NCBI GenBank assembly: GCA_963729215.1
Contig: CAVSND010000023.1
Location: 558,001-622,000, forward strand
Length of the DNA: 64,000 nt
Reading direction: 5' to 3'
DNA from: CAVQJU01 sp963729215
Lineage (GTDB): Bacteria > Acidobacteriota > Vicinamibacteria > Vicinamibacterales > CAVVIG01
Made by a program: the position numbers and the translations under genes. Each line of letters starts with the position of its first letter. Position 1 is the first letter of the stretch. Shown here in pieces: positions 25,202 to 32,693 of the stretch. Below the pieces are notes generated by a model. The model ran no database searches. It saw only the letters and a program-made list of their open reading frames with translations, and had not been told where the DNA came from.

Positions 25202-26108
25202 TCAGGCGGCAGGCTTGTCGGTGCCCGCGAGATAGCTGCGGCGCGCGCGGGCGTTCATGCCCGGTTTCTTCACGCGCACGCTCAGCTTGTGAATCTTGCC
25301 GTCGAGCATGGCCGGCGTGAAGGCGAGCAGCGTACTGGCTGTGCAGCTCCTGGGCCACGCGCGTGAACGTGGAGGAGAGCTCGCTTGTCTTGGTCAGCTC
25401 GAAATAGCCGCCGCCCGTCTCGTCGGCGACCTTCCGCAGCCCCTTGTCGGGTTTCGTGCGGACGATGGGCGGTTGAGGTAACTGGCTCTCGAGTCCGATC
25501 GCGTAAATCATCACCTCGTCGGCGCGCGCGCGATCGATGACCTTGCCCAGGCTGCTGTTGTGGCTCTCGGTGTCGTCGCCGTCCGTGAAGACGAGGATGA
25601 CCTTTCGTCCGTCGATGTCTTTCAGTTCATCCAGGCTCGCGCCGAGCGCATCCCAGAGGCGCGTGCCGTTGCCGTAGTCCATGTTCCTGATGTCGGTGGC
25701 CAGCTGATCGCGGTCGTTCATGAACCGCGAGTTGAATTGAATCTTGTCGTTGAAGGCGCCGATCCGCGCGGAATCGGCCGGCAGCAGCCGGGCGACGAAC
25801 TCTTCGGCGGCCTGCTTGAGCAGGTTGATCGTCAGCGTCATGCTGCCGCTCGTATCGAGCATGACCACGACCGAAATCGGCTGGATCTTGTTCTCGAAGA
25901 GAATCAGCGGCTGCGGCTTCTCGTTGTCGAGCACTTCGAAGTCGTCCTGCACGAGGTCGGGGACGAGACGTTTTTGCGCGTCGGTCACCGTGGTGAACAC
26001 CGAGACGACCTGCGTTCCGGATTTGAACGTCGGCTGCTGCGCGGCGACCATCGCCACGCTCAGGCAGAAGGGGAGCGCGAGTGCCACCCGGAGCCTTGTG
26101 TTTCGCAT
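25202..26108 (-). CDS. VWFA-related acidobacterial domain protein (frameshift near 25331)
   Basis: An exported von Willebrand factor A protein, about 301 aa corrected. Signal peptide, then TFKSGTQVVSVFTTVTDAQ, DDFEVLDNEKPQPL and the VWA domain with the MIDAS motif VVVMLDTSGSM (DxSxS), followed by LVFTDGDDTESH. One extra base at 25331 shifts the frame after AQELHSQY; correcting it gives LLAFTPAMLDGKIHKLSVRV and a stop at 25202. Members of this family are abundant in Acidobacteriota; function unknown. Probably co-transcribed with cyaY. Confidence 0.82.
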
Positions 26109-26228
26109 GCCCTCAGCTTATCGCAAGGCAGCGTGGTTGCCGGCGGGTGACATGCGGGCGGGAGCACGGACCAGCTATTGGAGACTTGACCGGTCGGATT
26201 TGCAGGAAGTAAACTCTGGGAAGACATT

Positions 26229-26245
26229 CTGAGACTGAGTCTCAG
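26229..26245. promoter_or_regulatory. Perfect 8-1-8 palindrome resembling a Fur box, upstream of FTR1
   Basis: CTGAGACTGAGTCTCAG is a perfect palindrome around 26237. Its 7-1-7 core TGAGACT-G-AGTCTCA has the layout of Fur-type sites (TGATAAT-n-ATTATCA). It ends 16 bp before the start codon of an iron permease, where a bound repressor would block transcription. Confidence 0.6.
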
Positions 26246-26261
26246 TTCCAGGGTACTCGAC

Positions 26262-27023
26262 ATGCTGCAGGCGTTCGTCATCACGCTCCGCGAGGGACTC
26301 GAAGCCTTTCTGATCGTCGCCATCAGCCTCGCGTACTTGCGCAGAAGCGGGCGCGGCGACCTCGCCAAAGCGGTTCACTGGGGCATTCTCGCCGCTGTCG
26401 TCGTCAGCGCGGGCGGCGGTTACTTCCTCTACAGCGCCGCCAACCAGGAGTGGCTGGACGGCCCCCTGGCGCTCGTGGCGGCCATCTCCGTCGCGTCGCT
26501 CACCTTCCATATGTGGCGCACCGGCCGGCGGATGAAGGGCGAGATCGAGCAGCACCTGCAGTCGAGAGCGCTCCGGACAGGCCTCGGCGCACTGGTGGGC
26601 GTGTTCCTGTTTACGCTGCTCATGATCGGCCGCGAGGGGATCGAAACCGCGCTCCTGCTCCTCCAGGTCCGACAGACGCTCAACCTCGCCGTCGGCGCGG
26701 CGGCCGGCGTGGCGGCGGCGGCGTTCGTGGCGTGGCTCTGGTCCCGGTACGGCCACCGCGTGAACCTTGGACTGTTCTTTCAGGTCACGGCCATCTTCCT
26801 GTTCGTGTTCGTGGTGCAGCTCTTCATTCAGAGCGTCCACGAGATGTCCGAGCAGGGCTATCTGCCCTACAGCCAGTTCATCCATGCTGCAACCGAGTCG
26901 TGGGGGCCGGACAGCGTCTTCGGCCACATGCTGACCTATCTGCTCGTCATCCTGCCGCTCGGGTGGCTTCTGGTGGCCCGGGGCGGGTCCGGGCTCCGCT
27001 CCGTCGAGGCCAAGGTCCGGTAA
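26262..27023 (+). CDS. FTR1-family iron permease
   Basis: A 253-aa integral membrane protein with about seven helices. It carries the two iron-binding REGLE-type motifs typical of FTR1/EfeU: REGLEA at residues 11-16 and REGIET near residue 125. Other helices include GILAAVVVSAGGGYFLY, VGVFLFTLLMIG and TAIFLFVFVVQLFIQSV. It would move ferric iron across the inner membrane, normally with an oxidising partner that is not encoded next to it. The palindrome at 26229-26245 suggests iron-dependent repression, and cyaY is nearby on the other strand. Confidence 0.88.
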   Translation: MLQAFVITLREGLEAFLIVAISLAYLRRSGRGDLAKAVHWGILAAVVVSAGGGYFLYSAANQEWLDGPLALVAAISVASLTFHMWRTGRRMKGEIEQHLQSRALRTGLGALVGVFLFTLLMIGREGIETALLLLQVRQTLNLAVGAAAGVAAAAFVAWLWSRYGHRVNLGLFFQVTAIFLFVFVVQLFIQSVHEMSEQGYLPYSQFIHAATESWGPDSVFGHMLTYLLVILPLGWLLVARGGSGLRSVEAKVR

Positions 27024-27033
27024 GATTCCGGGC

Positions 27034-27450
27034 GTGAGCAAGCCGCCCACCATTGCCGACCTCACCTGGATCGGCGGTCTGAGGTTCTCCGGGGTTTCCG
27101 GCGTCACCTCCATGATCATCGACGGCGACAGCACGGCCGGGCCGTCGCCGGTTCAGGCGCTCGCGTTCGCGCTGGCGGGCTGCATGGCCACCGACGTCAT
27201 CTTCATCCTCAACAAGGGCCGCCATCCCGTTCGCGCGCTTCGGGCGCATCTGACCGCCCACCGTGCCCAGGAGGATCCGCATCGATTCCTGAAGGTCGAT
27301 CTCCGGTTCGACGTCGAGGGCGCCGTTCCCAGGGACGCGGTCGAGCGGGCGATTGCGCTGTCGCACGATAAGTACTGCTCCGTCTGGCATAGTCTGAACC
27401 ACGACATCGACTTTCAGGTGACGTGTGACATCCGCCCCGAAGCGTCCTAG
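27034..27450 (+). CDS. OsmC-family protein
   Basis: A 138-aa OsmC/Ohr-like protein. The conserved core AGPSPVQALAFALAGCMATDVIFIL includes the catalytic Cys used in peroxide reduction by family members. A second Cys sits in HDKYCSVWHSL. The C-terminus HDIDFQVTCDI is typical of the 'OsmC family' with the SPVQ..L.ALAGC pattern. Start GTG at 27034, with TAAGAT 7 nt upstream that overlaps the FTR1 stop codon. Confidence 0.85.
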   Translation: MSKPPTIADLTWIGGLRFSGVSGVTSMIIDGDSTAGPSPVQALAFALAGCMATDVIFILNKGRHPVRALRAHLTAHRAQEDPHRFLKVDLRFDVEGAVPRDAVERAIALSHDKYCSVWHSLNHDIDFQVTCDIRPEAS

Positions 27451-28507
27451 GCTCGCCTACATCGACTGGGCGCGCGGGATCGCGGTGCTCCTGATGATCG
27501 AAGCCCACGCGGTAGACGCGTGGACCAGCCTCGCGGAGCGCCGGTCGACGGCCTATCGCGACGCGATCGTGCTCGGCGGATTTGCCGCGCCGCTGTTTCT
27601 GTGGCTCGCCGGCCTGGGCGTGGTGCTCGCGGCCACCGCGACGCTGAGACGCGGCGGAAGCCGGCGCGAGGCCACCGCGGCCGTCTGCCGCCGGGGCCTC
27701 GAGATTTTCGTGCTGGCGTTTCTCTTCCGCCTCCAGGCCTTCATCGTCAGCCCGGGCGGCCATCCGATCACGCTCTTTCGCGTGGACATCCTGAACATCA
27801 TGGGACCGGCCATCATTGCCGCGGGCCTTGTGTGGGCGCTCGCCGAATCGCCGCTGATCGTGGCCGCCCTGTACGCGGCCCTGACGCTGTGTGTCGCCAT
27901 GGCAACGCCGATCGTCCGCACGCTGGGCGCCCTGGACGTGTTGCCGATGTGGATGCAGTGGTACATCCGGCCGGCAGGGGAGTACACGACGTTTACGGTG
28001 TTTCCGTGGGCGGGATTCGTGTTCGCCGGCGCAGCGGTGGGAGTCGTGCTCTCGTCGGCGCGGATGAGCCGGCATCGTGTCCACGCGGCCTTCGGCGCGG
28101 CCGGGCTGATGCTGGTGTGGATCGGTTTCTATACCGCGTCACTTCCCGCGATTTACCGCGAGTCGTCTTTCTGGACAAGCTCGCCGACGTACTTCTCCAT
28201 TCGACTGGGCGTGATCCTGGCTGCATTCGGGGCCCTGTACGCCATCGAGCAGGTGGCCAACCGGTACGCGGTGGCGTTCCCCGGGCTCGAGCTGTTCGGG
28301 CGGCGATCGCTGTTCGTGTACTGGATCCACGTCGAGCTCGTCTATGGATACGCGACGTGGCCGATTCACCGGCGGCTGCCGATGTGGGGGGTGGGACTGG
28401 CCTACGTGGTGTTCGCCGCGTCGATGTACTGGGCGGCCGTCGCGTTCGATCGCTGGAGGGTCAGGAGGCCGCAAATTACTTTGCATGGAAAAGTTCAGAC
28501 GGCGTGA
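27425..28507 (+). CDS. DUF1624/heparan N-acetyltransferase-like membrane protein
   Basis: A 360-aa polytopic membrane protein of the DUF1624/HGSNAT-type acyltransferase group. The N-terminus PRLAYIDWARGIAVLLMIEAHAVDAW is characteristic, including the His in MIEAHA. Further helices include GGFAAPLFLWLAGLGVVLA, NIMGPAIIAAGLVWALA, YTTFTVFPWAGFVFAGAA and RRSLFVYWIHVELVYGY. Related proteins transfer acetyl groups to sugars across membranes. Its GTG start lies within the end of the OsmC gene (26-bp overlap), implying coupling; substrate unknown. Confidence 0.75.
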   Translation: MTSAPKRPRLAYIDWARGIAVLLMIEAHAVDAWTSLAERRSTAYRDAIVLGGFAAPLFLWLAGLGVVLAATATLRRGGSRREATAAVCRRGLEIFVLAFLFRLQAFIVSPGGHPITLFRVDILNIMGPAIIAAGLVWALAESPLIVAALYAALTLCVAMATPIVRTLGALDVLPMWMQWYIRPAGEYTTFTVFPWAGFVFAGAAVGVVLSSARMSRHRVHAAFGAAGLMLVWIGFYTASLPAIYRESSFWTSSPTYFSIRLGVILAAFGALYAIEQVANRYAVAFPGLELFGRRSLFVYWIHVELVYGYATWPIHRRLPMWGVGLAYVVFAASMYWAAVAFDRWRVRRPQITLHGKVQTA

Positions 28508-28656
28508 TCCCGGGCGGCTTGCCAGTGAAGTTGAGCGGAACTGCACCGATTTGGTAATTGACCTAAACTGGCATATTGTTCTGTAACTACTGGATATACT
28601 AGCCTTAGGTAGCGCACGCGCAGCCACGGACGGGCCTCGAGACGGCGAAAAAACCG

Positions 28657-28686
28657 TTGAGATGCCGTGCTTTCGGTCGGTACAAT
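28657..28686 (+). promoter_or_regulatory. Promoter TTGAGA-18-TACAAT of the DGQHR-rfb operon
   Basis: TTGAGA at 28657-28662 and TACAAT at 28681-28686 with an 18-bp spacer. The expected transcription start is only about 7 nt before the ATG at 28700. The preceding 28540-28620 stretch is markedly AT-rich compared with its surroundings. Confidence 0.5.
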
Positions 28687-28699
28687 TCGCCTCTTACCT

Positions 28700-29845
28700 A
28701 TGATCAACGTTGCCGCCATCCGCATGCAGCAGTTCGGGGTGCAGTTCTATCAGGCATCCCTGACCGCGAGTGACATCGACAAGCTCGTTCGGTTCGAGGT
28801 CCTGAACTACGGCGACAACTCGCAGCCGCCCGTGCGCGGCGGCAAGCAGCGGCCCGTACCGGGCGCGGTCCCGTCGAAAGTGAACTGGGACCTGCTCGAA
28901 CGCCGTATCGCGTCGAGCGAGAAGGCGTATCAGCGGCAGATCATCCGCCGCAAGATCGACGAGCTCGTGCAGTACTACGAGCAGTGCCGCCAGGCCCGCG
29001 ACCTGCCGTCGATTCCGGGCGCGGTCATCATCTCCTGCGACGAGAAGCTCTCGTTTCAAGCCGCGGGCGACGACTCACGCCTCGGCATCCTGAAAGTCCC
29101 TGAGCGCGAAGGGATTCTGCGCGCCATCGACGGCCAGCACCGGCTGCTCGCGCTGCATGCGGACATCGACCGGTTTGCGGGCGAGGACTTCAGCGTGCCG
29201 GCGATCATCTTCGATCGCCTGCCCGAGGATCACGTCGTCCAGATGTTCGTGACCATCAACGCGAAGCACACCCGGCTGAACGCCTCCCATCTGGTGAGCC
29301 TCTCCGGCCGCCAGCTGTATCGCGACGAGAATCTGGCGACGGCCCATGACGTCGTGCGGGCGCTCAACGACCGCGAGGATTCGCCGTTGTACGACGAGAT
29401 CAAGCTGCTGGGCGTCGGCCGCGGCCGCGTGGCGCAGGCGCCGCTCGCACAAGAGCTGAAGAAGCTGTTTTCGTCGGATGCGTTCACGCCGCGGCGCGGC
29501 GGGGATCCGCACGAGGACGCGAAGAAGTTTTTCGTCAACTACTTCAAGCAGATCGCCCTCGTCTTCGGCGGCGCGTGGAATGGCCGCAAGTACAGCATCC
29601 GCTCGGCCTCGGCGCTGCGGGCGTTCATCCGCGTGGCGCCCGACGTCGCCCGGCGGCTCGATCAGGAGCACGCCGATCGCACGGACTTCCGTGCCATTGG
29701 CCGCGTGATTGCTCCGTGGGGCCGCCGCATCGGCGACCTCCGGTTCGAATCCGATGGCGCGTGGAAACGGGCCGGGACGACCGTCGACTCGCTGGCGAAG
29801 GAGTTGCGGCTGGCGCTTCAGTATCCGGAGGGGGCCTCGGTCTAA
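28700..29845 (+). CDS. DGQHR-domain protein (DndB-like), operon with rfb genes
   Basis: A 381-aa protein with the signature AIDGQHRLLAL near residue 147, preceded by SIPGAVIISCDE and followed by VPAIIFDRLPEDHVVQMFVTIN and KHTRLNASHLVSL. This is the DGQHR/DNA-sulfur-modification DndB-associated fold (ParB/nuclease-like). Known relatives include the phosphorothioation regulator DndB and proteins of defence islands, but no dnd, dpt or other defence gene is adjacent. The TAA is followed immediately by the GTG of rfbB, so it is co-translated with dTDP-sugar genes. The ATG at 28700 is chosen from promoter position. Confidence 0.78.
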   Translation: MINVAAIRMQQFGVQFYQASLTASDIDKLVRFEVLNYGDNSQPPVRGGKQRPVPGAVPSKVNWDLLERRIASSEKAYQRQIIRRKIDELVQYYEQCRQARDLPSIPGAVIISCDEKLSFQAAGDDSRLGILKVPEREGILRAIDGQHRLLALHADIDRFAGEDFSVPAIIFDRLPEDHVVQMFVTINAKHTRLNASHLVSLSGRQLYRDENLATAHDVVRALNDREDSPLYDEIKLLGVGRGRVAQAPLAQELKKLFSSDAFTPRRGGDPHEDAKKFFVNYFKQIALVFGGAWNGRKYSIRSASALRAFIRVAPDVARRLDQEHADRTDFRAIGRVIAPWGRRIGDLRFESDGAWKRAGTTVDSLAKELRLALQYPEGASV

Positions 29846-30926
29846 GTGACTCTACTGATTACCGGCGGGGCAGGCTTCATCGGGTCCAATCTCGTCTATC
29901 ACGCCCTCGAACACTCGACCGACCGGCTCGTTATCGTCGACAAGCTCACGTACGCGGGGAGCCTGCTCAACCTCGAAGGCGGCGCTCGCCAACTCGCGCG
30001 TGACGTTTGTCGAGGCCGACATCGCGAATCACGAGGCCATGACGCGCGTGTTCGCGGACGTCCAGCCTTCGGCCGTGCTGAACCTGGCCGCCGAAACCCA
30101 CGTCGACCGCTCCATCGACACGCCGCGGCCCTTCATCGACACGAACATCGTCGGCACGTTCGTGCTCCTCGAGACCGCACGCGGATTCGTGGCGGGCCTT
30201 CCCGCGTCGGCACGAGAGGGGTTCCGCTTCCTCCACGTCTCCACGGACGAGGTCTACGGGACGCTGGGGGCTTCAGGCCTTTTCAGCGAGGAAACGCCAT
30301 ACGCGCCGAACTCGCCCTATGCGGCCAGCAAGGCGTCCGCCGATCACATCGTGCGGTCCTACTTCCACACGTTTCAGCTGCCGGTGCTGATTACGAATTG
30401 CTCGAACAACTACGGTCCGCGGCAGTTTCCGGAGAAGCTGATCCCGCTGGTCATGCTGAACGCGCTCGAAGGGCGGCAGCTGCCGATTTACGGCGACGGC
30501 GGCAACGTCCGCGACTGGCTGCATGTCGACGATCACTGCGCCGGCATTCTCCAGGTGCTGCGCACCGGCCGGCTGGGAGAGAAATACAACATCGGCGGCA
30601 ACAGCGAGCGAAGCAACCTCCAGGTCGTGGATTTGATCTGCGACGCGCTCGAAGAGCGCCGGCCCGCGGCCAAAAACGCCGCTCTTGCGGGCCAGCAGGT
30701 GACGAGCTACCGGGCCCTGAAGAAGTTCGTCCCCGACCGTCCCGGTCACGATCGCCGGTATGCGATCGACGCGACGAAGATTCAGAAGGAGCTTGGGTGG
30801 CAGCCGAGCCATACGTTCGAGGCCGGCCTCCGCGAAACCGTCGGCTGGTATCTCGATCACCTCGACTGGTGCGAAGCCATCCAGAAGGGCCGCTACGATC
30901 GCGGACGACTGGGGTTGGGCAATTGA
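29846..30926 (+). CDS. rfbB: dTDP-glucose 4,6-dehydratase (frameshift near 29979)
   Basis: Second enzyme of dTDP-rhamnose synthesis, an extended short-chain dehydrogenase of about 359 aa corrected. NAD-binding TGGAGFIGSNLV near residue 7; NLAAETHVDRSID; catalytic STDEVYG (Thr-Asp-Glu) and YAASKASADHIV (Tyr-x3-Lys); NCSNNYGPRQFPEKLIP; YGDGGNVRDWLHVDDHC. A single extra G at 29978-29979 breaks the frame in LLNLE(A)ALANSRVTFVEADI. Starts at a GTG directly after the preceding stop codon, with GGAGGGG further upstream. Confidence 0.92.
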
Positions 30927-30940
30927 CGCGCGCAGCTGTT

Positions 30941-31025
30941 CATCACGAAGCCACGAAGCCCACGAAAACACACAAAACCAGTTCGTGTACCAAAGAGGCT
31001 TCGTGTTCTTCGTGCCTTCGTGATG
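30941..31025. repeat. CACGAAG-family inverted repeat between rfbB and rfbA
   Basis: Arms 30941-30966 and 31000-31025 are complementary at 23 of 26 positions, built from CACGAAG units. It lies inside the rfb operon between stop codon and next start, so it cannot act as a complete terminator if the operon is transcribed as one unit. Confidence 0.7.
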
Positions 31026-31036
31026 AAGAGTCGTTG

Positions 31037-31912
31037 ATGTTGAAGGGGATCATCCTCGCCGGCGGATCGGGATCGCGGCTGCACCCGCTGACGCGCGCCG
31101 TCAGCAAGCAGCTCATGCCGATCTACAGCAAGCCGATGGTGTACTACCCGCTGTCGACGCTGATGCTGGCCGGGATCCGGCAGATCCTCATCATCACGAC
31201 GCCGCACGAACAGGACGGCTTCAGACGCCTGCTCGGCGACGGATCCGACATCGGTCTGCAGATCGAATACGCGGCGCAGCCGAGCCCGGACGGGCTCGCG
31301 CAGGCGTTCATCATCGGCCGCGCGTTCATCGGCGGCGATCGCGTGGCACTCGCGCTCGGGGACAACGTGTTCTACGGCGCGGGCTTCGCCGACTATCTGC
31401 GTAGCGCCGCGATGCGCGAATCCGGCGCCACCGTGTTCGGCTACAAGGTGCGCGATCCCGAACGCTACGGCGTGGTCGAGCTCGACGCCACGGGCCGGGC
31501 GATCAGTCTCGAAGAGAAGCCGGCAAAGCCGCGGTCCACGCTCGCTGTGACGGGTCTGTACTTCTACGACAACCAGGTCGTGGACATCGCCGCGAATCTC
31601 AAGCCCTCGCCTCGAGGCGAGCTCGAGATCACCGACGTCAACCGCGCGTACCTCGATCGCGGCCAGTTGCATGTCGAACGGCTGACCCGCGGCACGGCGT
31701 GGCTCGATACCGGCACGCACGAGTCGCTGATGCAGGCCTCCAATTACATCCAGGCGATCGAAGAACGGCAGGGATTGATGGTCGCCTGCCTCGAAGAGAT
31801 CGCGTTCCGCATGGGCTACATCACCGCCGCGGATCTGGCGAAGCTCGCGAAATCGATGGGATCGAGCACGTACGGCCAGTATCTGCTCCGCATCCTCGAG
31901 CAGGAAGCCTGA
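31037..31912 (+). CDS. rfbA: Glucose-1-phosphate thymidylyltransferase
   Basis: A 291-aa nucleotidyltransferase making dTDP-glucose, the first step towards dTDP-rhamnose. Signature GIILAGGSGSRLHPLTRAVSKQ at the N-terminus, KPMVYYPLSTLMLAGI, ALALGDNVFYG, VFGYKVRDPERYGVVE, SLEEKPAKPRS, LEITDVNRAYL and GTAWLDTGTHESLMQAS. Length is normal for RmlA. The ATG at 31037 directly follows the CACGAAG repeat and has GAAGAG upstream. It precedes rfbC by 3 bp. Confidence 0.95.
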   Translation: MLKGIILAGGSGSRLHPLTRAVSKQLMPIYSKPMVYYPLSTLMLAGIRQILIITTPHEQDGFRRLLGDGSDIGLQIEYAAQPSPDGLAQAFIIGRAFIGGDRVALALGDNVFYGAGFADYLRSAAMRESGATVFGYKVRDPERYGVVELDATGRAISLEEKPAKPRSTLAVTGLYFYDNQVVDIAANLKPSPRGELEITDVNRAYLDRGQLHVERLTRGTAWLDTGTHESLMQASNYIQAIEERQGLMVACLEEIAFRMGYITAADLAKLAKSMGSSTYGQYLLRILEQEA

Positions 31913-31915
31913 CTC

Positions 31916-32482
31916 ATGCGGCTTCCGCCAACGGAGATCCCGGGCGTCGTCATCATCGAGCCCGACGTGTACCGGGACCAGCGCGGTTTCTTCCTCGAGA
32001 CGTATCACGCCGAAAAGTATCGCGAGGCGGGCATTCCGGGGCCCTTCGTGCAGGACAACCACTCGCGGTCCCTCAAGGGCACGCTGCGCGGGCTGCACCT
32101 CCAGGTCCAGCGTCCGCAAGGCAAGCTGGTGCGGGTCATCGAGGGCGAGATCTTCGACGTCGCCGTGGACGTGCGCCGCGGCTCCCCGACGTTCGGCAAG
32201 TGGATGGGCGTCACGCTGTCGGCGGAGAACTTCCGCCAGTGCTACCTGCCGGCGGGTTTTGCACACGGCTTCGCAGTCGTCAGCGAAGTTGCCCAGGTCG
32301 AGTACAAGTGCACCGACCTGTACGATCCCAAGAGCGAGCTGGGCATCGCATGGAATGACCCCGCCATAGGGATCGCGTGGCCCGTCAGCGATCCCCTGCT
32401 GTCGGACCGCGACACGCGCCACCTGACGCTGTCCGCCGTCATGCAGCGCCTGCCCGTGTTTGCGCCAAACACAAATCTGTAG
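31916..32482 (+). CDS. rfbC: dTDP-4-dehydrorhamnose 3,5-epimerase
   Basis: A 188-aa cupin-type epimerase. Markers are YRDQRGFFLETYHAEKY, FVQDNHSRSLKGTLRGLHLQ with the catalytic His, EGEIFDVAVDVRRGSPTFG and YLPAGFAHGFAVVSE. The fourth gene of the pathway, rfbD (dTDP-4-dehydrorhamnose reductase), is absent from the window. The start lies 3 bp after the rfbA stop codon. Confidence 0.95.
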   Translation: MRLPPTEIPGVVIIEPDVYRDQRGFFLETYHAEKYREAGIPGPFVQDNHSRSLKGTLRGLHLQVQRPQGKLVRVIEGEIFDVAVDVRRGSPTFGKWMGVTLSAENFRQCYLPAGFAHGFAVVSEVAQVEYKCTDLYDPKSELGIAWNDPAIGIAWPVSDPLLSDRDTRHLTLSAVMQRLPVFAPNTNL

Positions 32483-32508
32483 CTGCCCCGACAAAGTTGT
32501 ACGCGCGG

Positions 32509-32647
32509 CGCGCCCGAAGGGGCGCGACCCGGCCATTTTCCCAATGTTCTCGACAGGCACGGCGCTTGCGGTAACTGAAGGCAGGTCGCTGGTCTGATTA
32601 CGGCAGGGCGCCGTGAATGCTGGGGGAGCCAGACCAACGGAGCAGAG
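32509..32647 (+). ncRNA. Candidate structured RNA with pseudoknot-like pairing
   Basis: A gene-free stretch with four elements: hairpin CGCGCCC-GAAG-GGGCGCG (32509-32526); CACGGCGC (32558-32565) pairing perfectly with GCGCCGTG (32608-32615); TGGTCTG (32590-32596), located inside that loop, pairing with CAGACCA (32630-32636), which makes a pseudoknot; and a competing small hairpin CTGG/CCAG (32620-32632). An intrinsic terminator follows directly. This layout fits either a cis-acting switch or an independent small RNA. It does not match any riboswitch consensus I can recall with confidence. Confidence 0.4.
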
Positions 32648-32679
32648 GGGCATCGCATACTGCGATGCCCTTTTGTTTT
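32648..32679 (+). terminator. Intrinsic terminator
   Basis: GGGCATCGCA (32648-32657) and TGCGATGCCC (32661-32670) form a perfect 10-bp stem with a 3-nt loop, followed by TTTTGTTTT. It ends either the rfb operon or the RNA element before it. A TACACT box for the next gene begins right after the T-tract. Confidence 0.9.
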
Positions 32680-32680
32680 G

Positions 32681-32686
32681 TACACT
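32681..32686 (+). promoter_or_regulatory. -10-like TACACT 7 nt upstream of the pxpA start
   Basis: TACACT followed by seven bases and the TTG at 32694. It lies immediately after the terminator T-tract, so the following gene probably has its own leaderless promoter. Confidence 0.35.
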
Positions 32687-32693
32687 GGCGCCG

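Noticed and set aside
24876..26108. A natural fusion of a VWA protein with frataxin
   Set aside because: Explained by one extra base at 25331 that carries the VWA frame into cyaY; both genes have their own normal ends and cyaY has its own ribosome site.
32558..32636. Cobalamin riboswitch
   Set aside because: There are loose resemblances (AACTG, AGACC), but the conserved core boxes are not present in order.
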